From Victivallis lenta (lineage in GTDB: Bacteria; Verrucomicrobiota; Lentisphaeria; Victivallales; Victivallaceae), in the NCBI RefSeq assembly GCF_009695545.1, contig NZ_VUNS01000019.1, positions 47,031-111,030 of the forward strand: 64,000 nucleotides of DNA. Reading direction: 5' to 3'. Under the pieces are notes generated by a model. It was not told the DNA's origin and made no database searches. It saw only the letters and a program-made list of their open reading frames with translations. Below, in pieces: positions 17,071-25,502 of this stretch. Each line of letters opens with the position of its first letter. Position 1 is the stretch's first letter. The translations under genes were made by a program, and so were the position numbers.

Positions 17071-17643
17071 ATGCAGATCATCGGCGGATGCGCGCGCAAC
17101 ATCGTCCTGAACGTGCCGCCCGGCATCGGAGTGCGGCCTACGGCCGGACGCGCCCGGAAAGCGCTTTTCGACAGTCTCGGCGGGCGGCTGGCCGGCAGCT
17201 GCGTGCTCGACCTTTGCGCCGGTTCGGGTGCGCTGGCGCTTGAGGCGGCGAGCCGCGGAGCCGTGAAGGCGGTGCTGGTCGAATCCGATCCGCGCCACAT
17301 CCGTGTGATCGAGGAGAACATCGAACGAGTGCGGAGAACCGGGGTCGAGTGCGAATTCGACGTCATTCAGGCATCGGCCGGGAATGTCGCGGCATATATC
17401 GGCCGCATCCCCTCCCCCGGCGTCATTTTTGCCGACCCTCCATATGCGCAGTCAGCCGCGCTGTTCGGGGAGATTCTCGGCAGTCCGCGGCTGCGGGAGC
17501 GTGCCGCCGGAGCGCTGGTCGTCTGGGAGATTCCGGACGCGCCGGGCAGCGTCGGAGAGTTCCTGAAACAGCCGCTGCTCGCCGACCGGCGGATCCGCAA
17601 ATTCGGCGGAACCGATTTTCTGCTCGGGGAGGTTCCGGTATGA
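17071..17643 (+). CDS. rsmD: 16S rRNA (guanine966-N2)-methyltransferase RsmD family protein
   Basis: This 190-residue Rossmann methyltransferase carries RPTAGRARKALFDSLG, the SAM-binding motif VLDLCAGSGALALEAASRGA and the catalytic FADPPYA (DPPY type, for exocyclic amine methylation). These are the RsmD hallmarks; it methylates G966 of 16S rRNA. I chose ATG 17071 because the protein begins there in the family's usual way (MQIIGG); an in-frame ATG at 17023 lies inside guaA. Its stop overlaps the start of the next gene (ATGA). Confidence 0.9.
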   Translation: MQIIGGCARNIVLNVPPGIGVRPTAGRARKALFDSLGGRLAGSCVLDLCAGSGALALEAASRGAVKAVLVESDPRHIRVIEENIERVRRTGVECEFDVIQASAGNVAAYIGRIPSPGVIFADPPYAQSAALFGEILGSPRLRERAAGALVVWEIPDAPGSVGEFLKQPLLADRRIRKFGGTDFLLGEVPV

Positions 17644-18716
17644 CGCCGCATCCGTCCCGCTGGAGCTTTGCTTCGGACGCCGTGCGCGCCGAACTCGGGG
17701 AATTCCCCGAGACGCTGCTTGAGGCCGGCGAGGAGGTCAAGGCGAACCCGGTTCGCCGCGTGGTTCGTTCCGGCGGATATTTCCTGAAGTGCGACCGGCG
17801 CGGCGCGGCGCGGTTCCGCAGCGAGTGGAAGAGCGCGAAGCTCCTGGAGTCGCAGGGAATCCCTGTGGTCGAATATCTGGCCTGCGGTGAATCGTCCCGC
17901 GGCGGATGCCTCATCACTCGGGCACTGCCGGATTCCGAGTCGGTGGCGGAGTATTATTGGAGAACGTTTGTGCGAGGCGGCGCGGACCCCGAACCCTTTC
18001 TCGCTCTTTTTGCTCCCTTTTTGAAACACATTCTTGAATCGGGCCTGTTCCACCCCGATTTTCATCTCGGCAACATCCTGTACGACAAAGTGAAACGAAG
18101 CTTTGTGCTCGTCGATGCGCTCGGCGTGCGGCGGGCCGGTTTTCTGGACCGGCAGTTCCGAGCCTACCGCATGCGGCGGGTGGCCATGGAGCTGCGCGAA
18201 ATCCTGAGCCGGGAACGGATGACCGCTTTTCTGTCGGCGTGCGGCATCCCGAACGCCGACGCTTTTTACGACCGTGCACTGGACCGCGAAGCCGATGCGC
18301 TCTGGCGGGAATGGCCGAAACGCCGCCGCCAGATTCTGGCCGGATATCCGAAGTTCACCCGTAAAATCGACGGCGTTCTGCATGCGGTCAATCCGTTGCG
18401 CGAGCTCGGGGAAACCGTCGACTGCGAAATCCGCGAAGGCGAGCCGGCGGAGCTCGAGAAGCTGTTCCTCGCCCATTTCTTTCTGCAGATGGCGCTGATT
18501 CCTCACCGCCGCGCGGCCGGTTTCGATCCGGGAAACGGCAGGCTTTATCTCGAGCCGATGCCGCCCGGAGCGGTTCCAGCCCGGGCCGACGACCAGCGCG
18601 AGCGGCTGGCCGCCTTCGATCTGCCGTCGGAGCTGACCGACTGGATCAGCTCCGGGGCCCGCCGGGGGGGAACGGTACGGTATTTCAATCTGGACCGGAT
18701 TGCCCGGTATTTGTAA
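17640..18716 (+). CDS. Lipopolysaccharide kinase (Kdo/WaaP)-like protein
   Basis: The product has 358 residues and a protein-kinase-like fold. The catalytic loop HPDFHLGNILYD matches HxDxxxxN, and the following metal-binding motif reads DALG rather than DFG. The N-terminal half contains a plausible ATP-binding Lys in GGYFLKCDR. Kdo kinases and WaaP phosphorylate inner-core LPS heptose or Kdo at the cytoplasmic membrane face, so this would fit a Gram-negative envelope. It begins in the stop of rsmD. The substrate assignment is inference from fold only. Confidence 0.7.
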   Translation: MTPHPSRWSFASDAVRAELGEFPETLLEAGEEVKANPVRRVVRSGGYFLKCDRRGAARFRSEWKSAKLLESQGIPVVEYLACGESSRGGCLITRALPDSESVAEYYWRTFVRGGADPEPFLALFAPFLKHILESGLFHPDFHLGNILYDKVKRSFVLVDALGVRRAGFLDRQFRAYRMRRVAMELREILSRERMTAFLSACGIPNADAFYDRALDREADALWREWPKRRRQILAGYPKFTRKIDGVLHAVNPLRELGETVDCEIREGEPAELEKLFLAHFFLQMALIPHRRAAGFDPGNGRLYLEPMPPGAVPARADDQRERLAAFDLPSELTDWISSGARRGGTVRYFNLDRIARYL

Positions 18717-18751
18717 CATAATAGTTCCGGAACGAAGGAAAGAGGACGCTC

Positions 18752-20290
18752 ATGCTGGCGAAAACTTACTCGGCTGCGGTGGTCGGAATCGACGCCTTTC
18801 CGGTCGAAGTCGAAATTCATGCCGACCGGAAAGGCGCAAATTCCCCGTCGGCCGTGTCGATCGTCGGGTTGCCGGATGCGGCGGTCAAGGAGAGCCGGGA
18901 CCGGGTCCGGTCGGCATTGCAGAGCTCGGGCTGTCCGCTGCTGCAGGGCACGACCGTGATCAATCTGGCTCCGGCCGATCTGCGCAAGGAGGGAGCGGCC
19001 TTCGACCTGCCCATCGCATTGGTCATGCTTGCGGCGGCCGGGGAGATCGACGGCGCAAAGCTCGCGGGCGCGGCAGTGGTCGGAGAACTCGCGCTGGACG
19101 GAACGGTCCGCCCGGTCCGCGGCGTTCTGTCCATCGCGCTGAGGATGCGGGAAGAAAAACAGGTCGGCGCGCTGCTCGTCCCCGCCGCCAATGCACAGGA
19201 AGCCGCGCTGGCCTCCGGCCGCATTCCGGTTTTTCCGGTCGGCACCCTTCGTGACGCGGCGGATTTTTTTCAGGGTAAACCGATGCTCCCCTGCCGGACT
19301 GCCGTGGCGGACGGCACGGCAGGCGACGGAAATCTGCCGGATTTCAGTGAAGTCAAAGGCCAGGTCATGGCCAGACGGGCCATGGAAATTGCGGCCGCCG
19401 GTTCACACAACGTCCTGATGAGCGGCCCGCCGGGAACCGGCAAGTCTCTCATTTCAAGCTGTCTGCCCGGTATTCTTCCGCCGATGACGCTTGAGGAGAC
19501 ACTTGAAACCAGCCGTATTCACAGCGTCCTCGGGTTGCTGGAGCCGGGCAAGCCGCTGGTCAACCGCCGCCCGTTCGTCGCTCCGCATCATACCGCCAGC
19601 GACGTGGGGTTGATCGGCGGCGGCAAGAATCCGACGCCGGGCGAGATCAGCCGGGCGCACAACGGAGTGCTGTTTCTGGATGAACTGCCGGAGTTCAAGC
19701 GCAATGTGCTTGAGGTCCTGCGCCAGCCGCTGGAAACCGGGAGCGTCTCCATCTCCCGCGCCAACGGCAGTTGTACCTTTCCGGCCAAATTCATTCTGAT
19801 CGCGGCCATGAATCCGTGTCCCTGCGGCCGGGGAGACTACGAGCTCGGCTGCACCTGCAAGCCGGATGAGAAGCGGCGTTACCGCAAAAAGATCTCCGGA
19901 CCGCTGCTCGACCGGATCGACCTTCATGTGGAGGTCCGCCAGCTGACGCAGGAGGAGCTGCTGAAGTCTCCGGACGGCGAGTCGTCAGCGGCGATCCGGG
20001 AACGGGTCATCGCGGCCCGCCGCATTCAGGAGGAGCGGTTCCGCGACCGGAATTTCCACGCCAACGGCCAGATGACCGGGCGGGACCTGCAGAAGCATTG
20101 CCGGATCGCGCCCGCCGGGCAGCTTCTGCTGCGCCAGGCGATCGCCCGCTTCAAGCTCAGCCCGCGCGCCTATGACCGTATCCTGAAGGTCGCCCGGACC
20201 ATCGCCGATCTGGCGCAGTCCGAATCCATTCAGGAGAGTCACCTTTTCGAGGCGATCGGCTATCGCGGCAGCGAGCGTATCGACGCCTGA
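18752..20290 (+). CDS. comM: YifB/ComM family Mg-chelatase-like AAA+ ATPase
   Basis: This 512-residue protein has the family's three parts: an N-terminal ChlI-type domain (SIVGLPDAAVKESRDRVRSAL), a central AAA+ domain with Walker A GPPGTGKS, HHTASDVGLIGGG and LFLDELPEF, and a C-terminal Mg-chelatase domain ending in LSPRAYDRILKVARTIADL. In naturally competent bacteria ComM is a helicase that promotes branch migration during integration of incoming DNA; in others the role is unclear. It lies 35 bases after the kinase-like gene. Confidence 0.95.
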   Translation: MLAKTYSAAVVGIDAFPVEVEIHADRKGANSPSAVSIVGLPDAAVKESRDRVRSALQSSGCPLLQGTTVINLAPADLRKEGAAFDLPIALVMLAAAGEIDGAKLAGAAVVGELALDGTVRPVRGVLSIALRMREEKQVGALLVPAANAQEAALASGRIPVFPVGTLRDAADFFQGKPMLPCRTAVADGTAGDGNLPDFSEVKGQVMARRAMEIAAAGSHNVLMSGPPGTGKSLISSCLPGILPPMTLEETLETSRIHSVLGLLEPGKPLVNRRPFVAPHHTASDVGLIGGGKNPTPGEISRAHNGVLFLDELPEFKRNVLEVLRQPLETGSVSISRANGSCTFPAKFILIAAMNPCPCGRGDYELGCTCKPDEKRRYRKKISGPLLDRIDLHVEVRQLTQEELLKSPDGESSAAIRERVIAARRIQEERFRDRNFHANGQMTGRDLQKHCRIAPAGQLLLRQAIARFKLSPRAYDRILKVARTIADLAQSESIQESHLFEAIGYRGSERIDA

Positions 20291-20322
20291 GCCGGTTTCA
20301 CCGATAAAAAATGAATTCCGGC

Positions 20323-20351
20323 TTGCTTTTTCGATCAAAATGATCTATAAT
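20323..20351 (+). promoter_or_regulatory. Promoter of the LacI-type regulator gene
   Basis: TTGCTT (20323-20328), a 17-base spacer and a perfect TATAAT (20346-20351). The operator-like palindrome at 20367-20378 lies just downstream of the expected start of transcription. Confidence 0.8.
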
Positions 20352-20366
20352 TACTGAACAGGAAGG

Positions 20367-20378
20367 TAGAACGTTCCA
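20367..20378. promoter_or_regulatory. LacI-type operator candidate, copy 1
   Basis: TAGAACGTTCCA contains the perfect 8-base palindrome GAACGTTC with central CG, as in most LacI/GalR-family operators. It sits at about +10 to +20 of the regulator's own promoter, a position suited to autorepression. A near-identical sequence occurs at 23297-23308. Confidence 0.6.
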
Positions 20379-20413
20379 CTGTTCCAGTAACGCAAGGTTG
20401 GAATTATCGAATC

Positions 20414-21415
20414 ATGGCAACGATCAAAGAAGTGGCAAAGCTGGCGGGCGTTTCCTACCAGGCGGTTTCCGCGGTATTGAACGGCAATCTCTCGAAAGCG
20501 TCTCCGGCGACGCGGGAACGTATCTTTCTGGCGGCGGCGAAATTGAACTACCGGCCGAACCGCTCCGCCCGGAGTCTGGTCTCCGGCCGGAGCGGGATGG
20601 TCGGCATCGTCGTTCAGGATATCCGCTCGCCGTATTTCGCGGACCTCACCTGGGAGCTGCAGCGCACGGCGGACCGGAACGACCTGCAGACCATCCTGAT
20701 GCAGTCCGACTGGACCGATGCGCGAATGCTCCACTGCATCTGCCAGCTCCACTCCGCTTCGGCCGACGGAATCATTTTCCTCGGCGGCGTCTCCCGGAAG
20801 GCGCTCCGGCAGGCTGGAATTCCCGACGCCTACCCGTTGATCCAGCTCGACGACGCGGTCGACACCGGTTACGACAGCGTCGGCTTCGATTACCGGCCGG
20901 GGATGGACGAAGCGTTCCGCTGCCTTCTTGAGAACGGCCACAGGCGGCTGGCCTTCGTCCACGACCCGGTTCAGCAGATGAAATACGACTCCTACTGCGA
21001 ATCCTGCCGGAAGTACGGCGTGCCGCTGCGGGAGTTCCGTTACCTTTCTCCTACCGCCGCCGGAGAGGACGCCGTGATCAGCTGCGGCCATGCGGTCGCC
21101 GGAGCGGCGCGGGAGCTCGATGCGATCATCGTCGCCTCCGACTACGACGCAACGCTCCTTCTGCAGGGGATGGCCGAGCGGAACATCCGGATTCCCCGGG
21201 ACCTTTCGCTTATCGCCATTGACGACACGCTGCTCAGCCGGATCGGCACGCCGCCGTTCAGTGCCATCTCGCTCGACCGCCGGGAACTGGCCGAGACGGC
21301 TTTCCGCCGCCTCCTGGCACGGATAGCGAAGCGGGAGGACGCCGCCGGTCACCGCGCCGTTCCGACGGCGCTGGTCCGAAGGCAGAGCGTTCTTCGCCGC
21401 GACAATGCCGGTTGA
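20414..21415 (+). CDS. LacI family transcriptional regulator
   Basis: A 333-residue regulator. The N-terminal helix-turn-helix with hinge (TIKEVAKLAGVSYQAVSAVLNG ... LNYRPNRSARSL) is textbook LacI/GalR. The rest is a periplasmic-binding-protein-like effector domain (GMVGIVVQDIRSPYFADL ... LIAIDDTLLSRIGTPPFSAISLD). The ligand is unknown, but the gene converges on a glycerol-3-phosphate dehydrogenase/phosphodiesterase pair that carries the same operator-like sequence, which points to control of that pair. Confidence 0.95.
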   Translation: MATIKEVAKLAGVSYQAVSAVLNGNLSKASPATRERIFLAAAKLNYRPNRSARSLVSGRSGMVGIVVQDIRSPYFADLTWELQRTADRNDLQTILMQSDWTDARMLHCICQLHSASADGIIFLGGVSRKALRQAGIPDAYPLIQLDDAVDTGYDSVGFDYRPGMDEAFRCLLENGHRRLAFVHDPVQQMKYDSYCESCRKYGVPLREFRYLSPTAAGEDAVISCGHAVAGAARELDAIIVASDYDATLLLQGMAERNIRIPRDLSLIAIDDTLLSRIGTPPFSAISLDRRELAETAFRRLLARIAKREDAAGHRAVPTALVRRQSVLRRDNAG

Positions 21416-21427
21416 GCCGGACCGGGA

Positions 21428-22507
21428 TCAACGGCCGAATTTGCTCCACGGCAGATCGACTTCGGCTCCGTCGTTCAGGATGGCGTCCATATGGAACAGA
21501 AGCGGATAATAATCGGGATTTTCACCGCGGGCGCGCAAAGCCCGCGCCACGCGCGTGATGATCACAACCGCCTCAAGCGTGACCCCTTTCAATATCTCCT
21601 GCGCTTCCGTGAACGGAATGCCGCGCCCGAGAAGCATACCGAGCCGGCGGGTGCGGCCGCCGAAGATCGTGACGTACAGATCCCCTGCCCCCGGCAGTTC
21701 TCCGGCCAGCGCGCCGTCGCCGCCGGCAAGGCTCACGATGCGTCGCATCTCAAGGCAGCTCTGCGCGAACAGTGCGGCCTGCGGATTGTAGACCGGGTTC
21801 CGGTCCGGCGCACCCGGCGTGCAGAGCGCCTCGGCTGCCGCCGCGTCGAATTCTCCGACCTCGCGGTCGGCGATTCCGACTGCGAGCGAGACTCCCATTG
21901 CATAGGCGTTTTTCAGGGCGACACATCCTTCCACGCCCATGACGTCGGTCGTAAGCTGAATGTGATAGTAGTCCGTGGACAGCAGCGCACGGATTTTTTC
22001 CAGCACGGCAAGGTCGGCGCCGCAGAAGTAAACCATGGTGTGACGGCGCTCAAGCAGTTCGAAGCAGATGCAGGGGCCGCCGATCGCGTTGAACGGGATC
22101 ATTCCGCGTTTCTCCTCCGGCAGCCGTTCCGCGAGCAGGTGCGGGAACGGCGTAAGCGTTCCATCCGGCCCGTCCTGCAGCCCTTTGGTGACCGACAGCA
22201 CCGGGACGCCGGGACGCAGCAGCGGCAGGACATGTTCGGCGAACCAGTCGACGCCGAAACTGCTGACTCCGCCGATGACCAGTTCCGCGCCTTCAAGCGC
22301 CTTGTCGAGTTCTTCGGCCTGAAATGCGGCGACTGCCGCCGGCAGCTGCTGATGCAGCGTGGGATGAAAGCCGGTTTCCCGGACGGAGTCGATGATTTCG
22401 CGGTCGAGCGGAGTTCCGACCAGCCGGATTTCGTGGCCGTTGTCGGCGGCGGGACCGGACATGGCCGACCCCATCATGCCGGCGCCGACGATGGTGATGA
22501 TGCTCAT
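21428..22507 (-). CDS. NAD(P)-dependent glycerol-3-phosphate dehydrogenase (GpsA-like)
   Basis: The protein has 359 residues. The N-terminal dinucleotide-binding fold begins IITIVGAGMMGSAMSGPAADNGHEI, and the C-terminal helical domain carries the GpsA-type conserved Lys in VALKNAYAMGVSLAVG and the GELPGAGDLYVT segment. The reaction interconverts glycerol-3-phosphate and dihydroxyacetone phosphate. The sequence is divergent, so I cannot tell whether it is the biosynthetic enzyme or a catabolic variant. Its start overlaps the phosphodiesterase stop by 4 bases, which suggests a route glycerophosphodiester to glycerol-3-phosphate to triose phosphate. Confidence 0.8.
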   Translation of the reverse strand: MSIITIVGAGMMGSAMSGPAADNGHEIRLVGTPLDREIIDSVRETGFHPTLHQQLPAAVAAFQAEELDKALEGAELVIGGVSSFGVDWFAEHVLPLLRPGVPVLSVTKGLQDGPDGTLTPFPHLLAERLPEEKRGMIPFNAIGGPCICFELLERRHTMVYFCGADLAVLEKIRALLSTDYYHIQLTTDVMGVEGCVALKNAYAMGVSLAVGIADREVGEFDAAAAEALCTPGAPDRNPVYNPQAALFAQSCLEMRRIVSLAGGDGALAGELPGAGDLYVTIFGGRTRRLGMLLGRGIPFTEAQEILKGVTLEAVVIITRVARALRARGENPDYYPLLFHMDAILNDGAEVDLPWSKFGR

Positions 22508-23259
22508 ATGGATTTCCTTTCATATGGTTGCGGTTTCAACAGATGAATGATCCGGTCCGGCGCATTCGAAGTGATCGTGTCGACGTCGCAGTCGAGCATC
22601 CGGCGGAGCTCCTCCTCATTGTCGGCGGCCCAGGAATCGACTTCGATGCCGAGAGCGTGCAGTTTGGCCGAGAAGGTTCCGGAGAGTTCTCCGCGCGACA
22701 CGCCGACGCGCCGGACCAGTTTCAGATACCCCTCCTTCTCCGGCAGCCCGAGTTCCGATTCGTGAATGAAACCGTGCGGGAACACATTCTCATTCATTCC
22801 TCTGGCGAAATAGAGCATGCCGGGCTGGAAGCTGATGATCGAGCAGTTGCCGAGACGGTTCCGGCGTTCGAGCTCCCGGATTACCTTCCGGGCGCAGACG
22901 CAGTCGTCCTCCTTCAGCTCGACGCAGAGATAGAGTCCGGGACGTCTCTCCTCGACGAGATCGAGCACTTCCGTCAGCGTCGGGATGCGCGTTCCGGCGA
23001 ATTCCGGCGCTTTCCAGCTGCCGAAATCGAGACGGCGCAACTCTTCGAAGGTGAGATCCCGCACCTGTCCGGTTCCGTTGCTGCAGCGGTCGATCCGGTC
23101 GTCGTGCGTGATGACCAGTTCGCCGTCCCGCGACATATGAACGTCGAATTCGATGGCGTCGACGTCCAGCCGCAACGCCTGCTCGAAGGCCGGAAGCGTG
23201 TTCTCCGGGTACGTCGCGGAAAGTCCGCGATGGGCGATCAGCATCTTTTTCCGTTTCAT
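22504..23259 (-). CDS. Glycerophosphodiester phosphodiesterase family protein
   Basis: A 251-residue TIM-barrel enzyme. The catalytic motif is clear: IAHRGLSATYPENTLPAFEQAL (HR...EN), then EFDVHMSRDGELVITHDD with the metal ligands and second His. There is no signal peptide, so it is cytoplasmic like UgpQ. It hydrolyses glycerophosphodiesters to glycerol-3-phosphate plus alcohol. GGGAGGGG lies 10 bases before the ATG. It is divergent from a DeoR-type regulator and coupled to the following dehydrogenase gene. Confidence 0.93.
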   Translation of the reverse strand: MKRKKMLIAHRGLSATYPENTLPAFEQALRLDVDAIEFDVHMSRDGELVITHDDRIDRCSNGTGQVRDLTFEELRRLDFGSWKAPEFAGTRIPTLTEVLDLVEERRPGLYLCVELKEDDCVCARKVIRELERRNRLGNCSIISFQPGMLYFARGMNENVFPHGFIHESELGLPEKEGYLKLVRRVGVSRGELSGTFSAKLHALGIEVDSWAADNEEELRRMLDCDVDTITSNAPDRIIHLLKPQPYERKSI

Positions 23260-23296
23260 GATTCAGCAAACCCCTCCCTGTTGGTCTGGCCGAATA

Positions 23297-23308
23297 TAGA
23301 GCGTTCCA
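23297..23308. promoter_or_regulatory. LacI-type operator candidate, copy 2, before the phosphodiesterase gene
   Basis: TAGAGCGTTCCA differs in one base from the copy at 20367-20378. On the minus strand it overlaps a TATATT that could be the -10 of the phosphodiesterase promoter, so a bound repressor would block transcription. Confidence 0.55.
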
Positions 23309-23447
23309 TCTCCCGCCGCCAGTGCATTCGAACATGAAACAGAGAATATTTTTGCAAATGAACAGAAAACATGATTATTCGATCACGTTTCGATTTGCGA
23401 TTTGCGCACGGAACGGTTATGTTGTACGGAAACAGGAGGATTCTTTC

Positions 23448-24224
23448 ATGCGGAACGAATACGAAAAAACGGTTCTCCGGCTTCTGGCCGGGCGGGATTT
23501 CATCGCGACGGAGGAGGTCGCCGGCCTGATCGGCGCAAGTCCTGCGACGGCGCGCCGGCTCATCAACCGCCTGGCCGAGAACCGGCTTCTGCGGCGGGTG
23601 CACGGCGGAATCCGGCCGCTGCCGCCCGAATCGAACCCGTCGATTCCGTTCGGATTGCGGGAACAGTGGTTCAGCGAAGAGAAGCGCCTGCTCGCGGCGG
23701 AGGCGTTGAAGCTGGTCCGCCGCGACAGCGTGCTGTTCATCCACGGCGGCTCGACGACGGCCTGTCTCGGCAGCGGCATCGAGAGCGGCAGCGTGATCAC
23801 AAACTCCCTCCGCCTCGCGGAGCTGCTGCGGGAGCGTTTTCCGGCCGACGACGGGCCGGAGGTCATTGTTCCGGGCGGCACGCTCGACCGCAAAGCCGGC
23901 ATCCTGACCGGAACGCGCGCCGAACGGGCGATCGGCTGCTACCATGCCGACGCGGTATTCTTTTCGGCGCGCGGCCTCGACGCCGAAGGCGTACTCGACA
24001 CAAGCGACGCCACCGCAGGGGTCGCCCGGGCGATGATTGAGCACGCCCGGCTCGCCGTCATGCTGGCCGACCACAGCAAATTCAGCGGTGACGGCATGGC
24101 CCGGATGGTGTTCTGGAGTCAGGTCGATGTCCTCGTGACGGCGGACCGGACCGAAAACCGCCCGCTGCTCGACACCATTCGGCGGCAGGGGGTCAAAGTT
24201 ATCACAGTTCCCGCTGCGGAATGA
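23448..24224 (+). CDS. DeoR/GlpR family transcriptional regulator
   Basis: The protein, 258 residues, has an N-terminal helix-turn-helix (FIATEEVAGLIGASPATARRLINRLAENRLLRRVHGG) and a DeoR-type effector domain with FIHGGSTTACLG, NSLRLAELL, VPGGTLDRKAG, FFSARGL and LADHSKF, all conserved in regulators that sense phosphorylated sugars or glycerol-3-phosphate. The start at 23448 is set by AGGAGG 9 bases upstream. It is divergent from the glycerophosphodiesterase gene, and the shared region has repeated GATTTGC and CGnTTTCGAT-like elements that could be its site. Confidence 0.9.
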   Translation: MRNEYEKTVLRLLAGRDFIATEEVAGLIGASPATARRLINRLAENRLLRRVHGGIRPLPPESNPSIPFGLREQWFSEEKRLLAAEALKLVRRDSVLFIHGGSTTACLGSGIESGSVITNSLRLAELLRERFPADDGPEVIVPGGTLDRKAGILTGTRAERAIGCYHADAVFFSARGLDAEGVLDTSDATAGVARAMIEHARLAVMLADHSKFSGDGMARMVFWSQVDVLVTADRTENRPLLDTIRRQGVKVITVPAAE

Positions 24225-24263
24225 CATTTCGACACGAGGATTCATAAAAAAGGATTATCTGAC

Positions 24264-24292
24264 TTGATTTTCAATTAATTCCTTGTTATATT
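24264..24292 (+). promoter_or_regulatory. Promoter of the first ROK regulator gene
   Basis: TTGATT (24264-24269), a 17-base spacer and TATATT (24287-24292). Downstream lies a loose dyad AATAC...GTATT (about 24301-24325) that could be an operator. Confidence 0.65.
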
Positions 24293-24345
24293 AATTCTTA
24301 CAATACTTATTAAAAGTCTTGTATTAATTTGAGACATGCATTGAA

Positions 24346-25374
24346 ATGAATGAAATGAACGGTACCGGAATTCGTCTGCGGGAGTTGAATTTCGAGCTGC
24401 TGAAAGCTGTGCTGAAAGTATATCCGGGCGGAGTCACCAAGCAGTTTCTGGCCGAGAAAACCGGCCTGAGCCTCGCCACCTGCGGAACACTGGTGACGGA
24501 ACTGGTAAAGACCGGCGAAGTGCTAGAGTCGGCTCGTTCCGCCTCCGGCGGCGGGCGCCCTCCCCGGCTCTATACCTACAATAATACCTATGCCATGAGC
24601 GCCCTGCTTCATCCGGCAGTCGAAAACGGCGTCCGCATACTGACCTGCTGTGTGGCGGATGCGGCGGGTCGGATCATCTGGCGCGAATCGCATTCGCCGG
24701 GAGTGATCGATTTCGGGACGCTTGCCGGAGCGCTCGCCACGGCGGCAGAACGCTTTCCGGTCCGGGCGGCTGCCGTGTCGTTTCCGGGCCCGGTCCGGAA
24801 CGGCCTCCCCGCTTCCCGCGAACTGCCGGAGCTCGACGGACAAAATTTAACCGGACGGCTGCAGGAACGTTTCGGGTTCGCGGTCTGTCTCGACAATGAC
24901 ATGAATTTTGCCGCCGCCGGTTATTACAACCGGTTCGTCCGCCATGCGGAGAAATCCCTCTGCTACCTTTCATTCCCGCCCGGACGTTATCCGGGCGGCG
25001 GGATCATCGTCGACGGGAGGCTGACCCGGGGCTTCTCCGGATTCGCCGGAGAAGTCTCGTTTCTTTCCTTCGGCATCAGCCGGGGACAGCAGGCGCTGAG
25101 GCTGGCGAACCGCAACGGCCTGATCGGTCAGATTGTCGATACGCTGGCGGCGCTCGCGGCCGTGGTGAATCCGGAGATTGTCGTGCTGGCCGGAGAACTT
25201 CCGGAGGAATCGATGCGCGAACCGGTCATGAAGCTGAGCCGAGAGCTCATTCCGGCGGAACATCTTCCCGCTCTGGTGTTTCGCGGCGATCCGCTCGACG
25301 ACTGTCTGTTCGGCATGTCGCTGGCCGCCCAGGAGCTGCTCGCCCCGCCCGTGCGGCTGGTCCGGCGGCGCTGA
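24346..25374 (+). CDS. ROK family protein, probable transcriptional regulator
   Basis: 342 residues. The first 70 form a winged helix-turn-helix (GGVTKQFLAEKTGLSLATCGTLVTELVKTGEV, SGGGRPP), followed by a ROK sugar-kinase-like domain: AVSFPGPVRNG, LDNDMNFAAAGYY and VNPEIVVLAGEL. The CxCGxxGCxE zinc motif typical of ROK repressors and kinases is missing, with FAGEVSFLSFGISRG in that place. The start has no clear ribosome-binding site and a second ATG lies 3 codons in. Together with the next gene it precedes the uxu genes. Confidence 0.85.
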   Translation: MNEMNGTGIRLRELNFELLKAVLKVYPGGVTKQFLAEKTGLSLATCGTLVTELVKTGEVLESARSASGGGRPPRLYTYNNTYAMSALLHPAVENGVRILTCCVADAAGRIIWRESHSPGVIDFGTLAGALATAAERFPVRAAAVSFPGPVRNGLPASRELPELDGQNLTGRLQERFGFAVCLDNDMNFAAAGYYNRFVRHAEKSLCYLSFPPGRYPGGGIIVDGRLTRGFSGFAGEVSFLSFGISRGQQALRLANRNGLIGQIVDTLAALAAVVNPEIVVLAGELPEESMREPVMKLSRELIPAEHLPALVFRGDPLDDCLFGMSLAAQELLAPPVRLVRRR

Positions 25375-25502
25375 AACTGCGTCGAACGCAAATCTCGTTT
25401 TTTCCGGCGGCAAAAGAAATCGATTTTTTTTCATTTCCGGTTTGGAAATTCATAAAAACGCTGTATTTTATACTTTGTAAATCACATTAACAAAGAGGAA
25501 AC

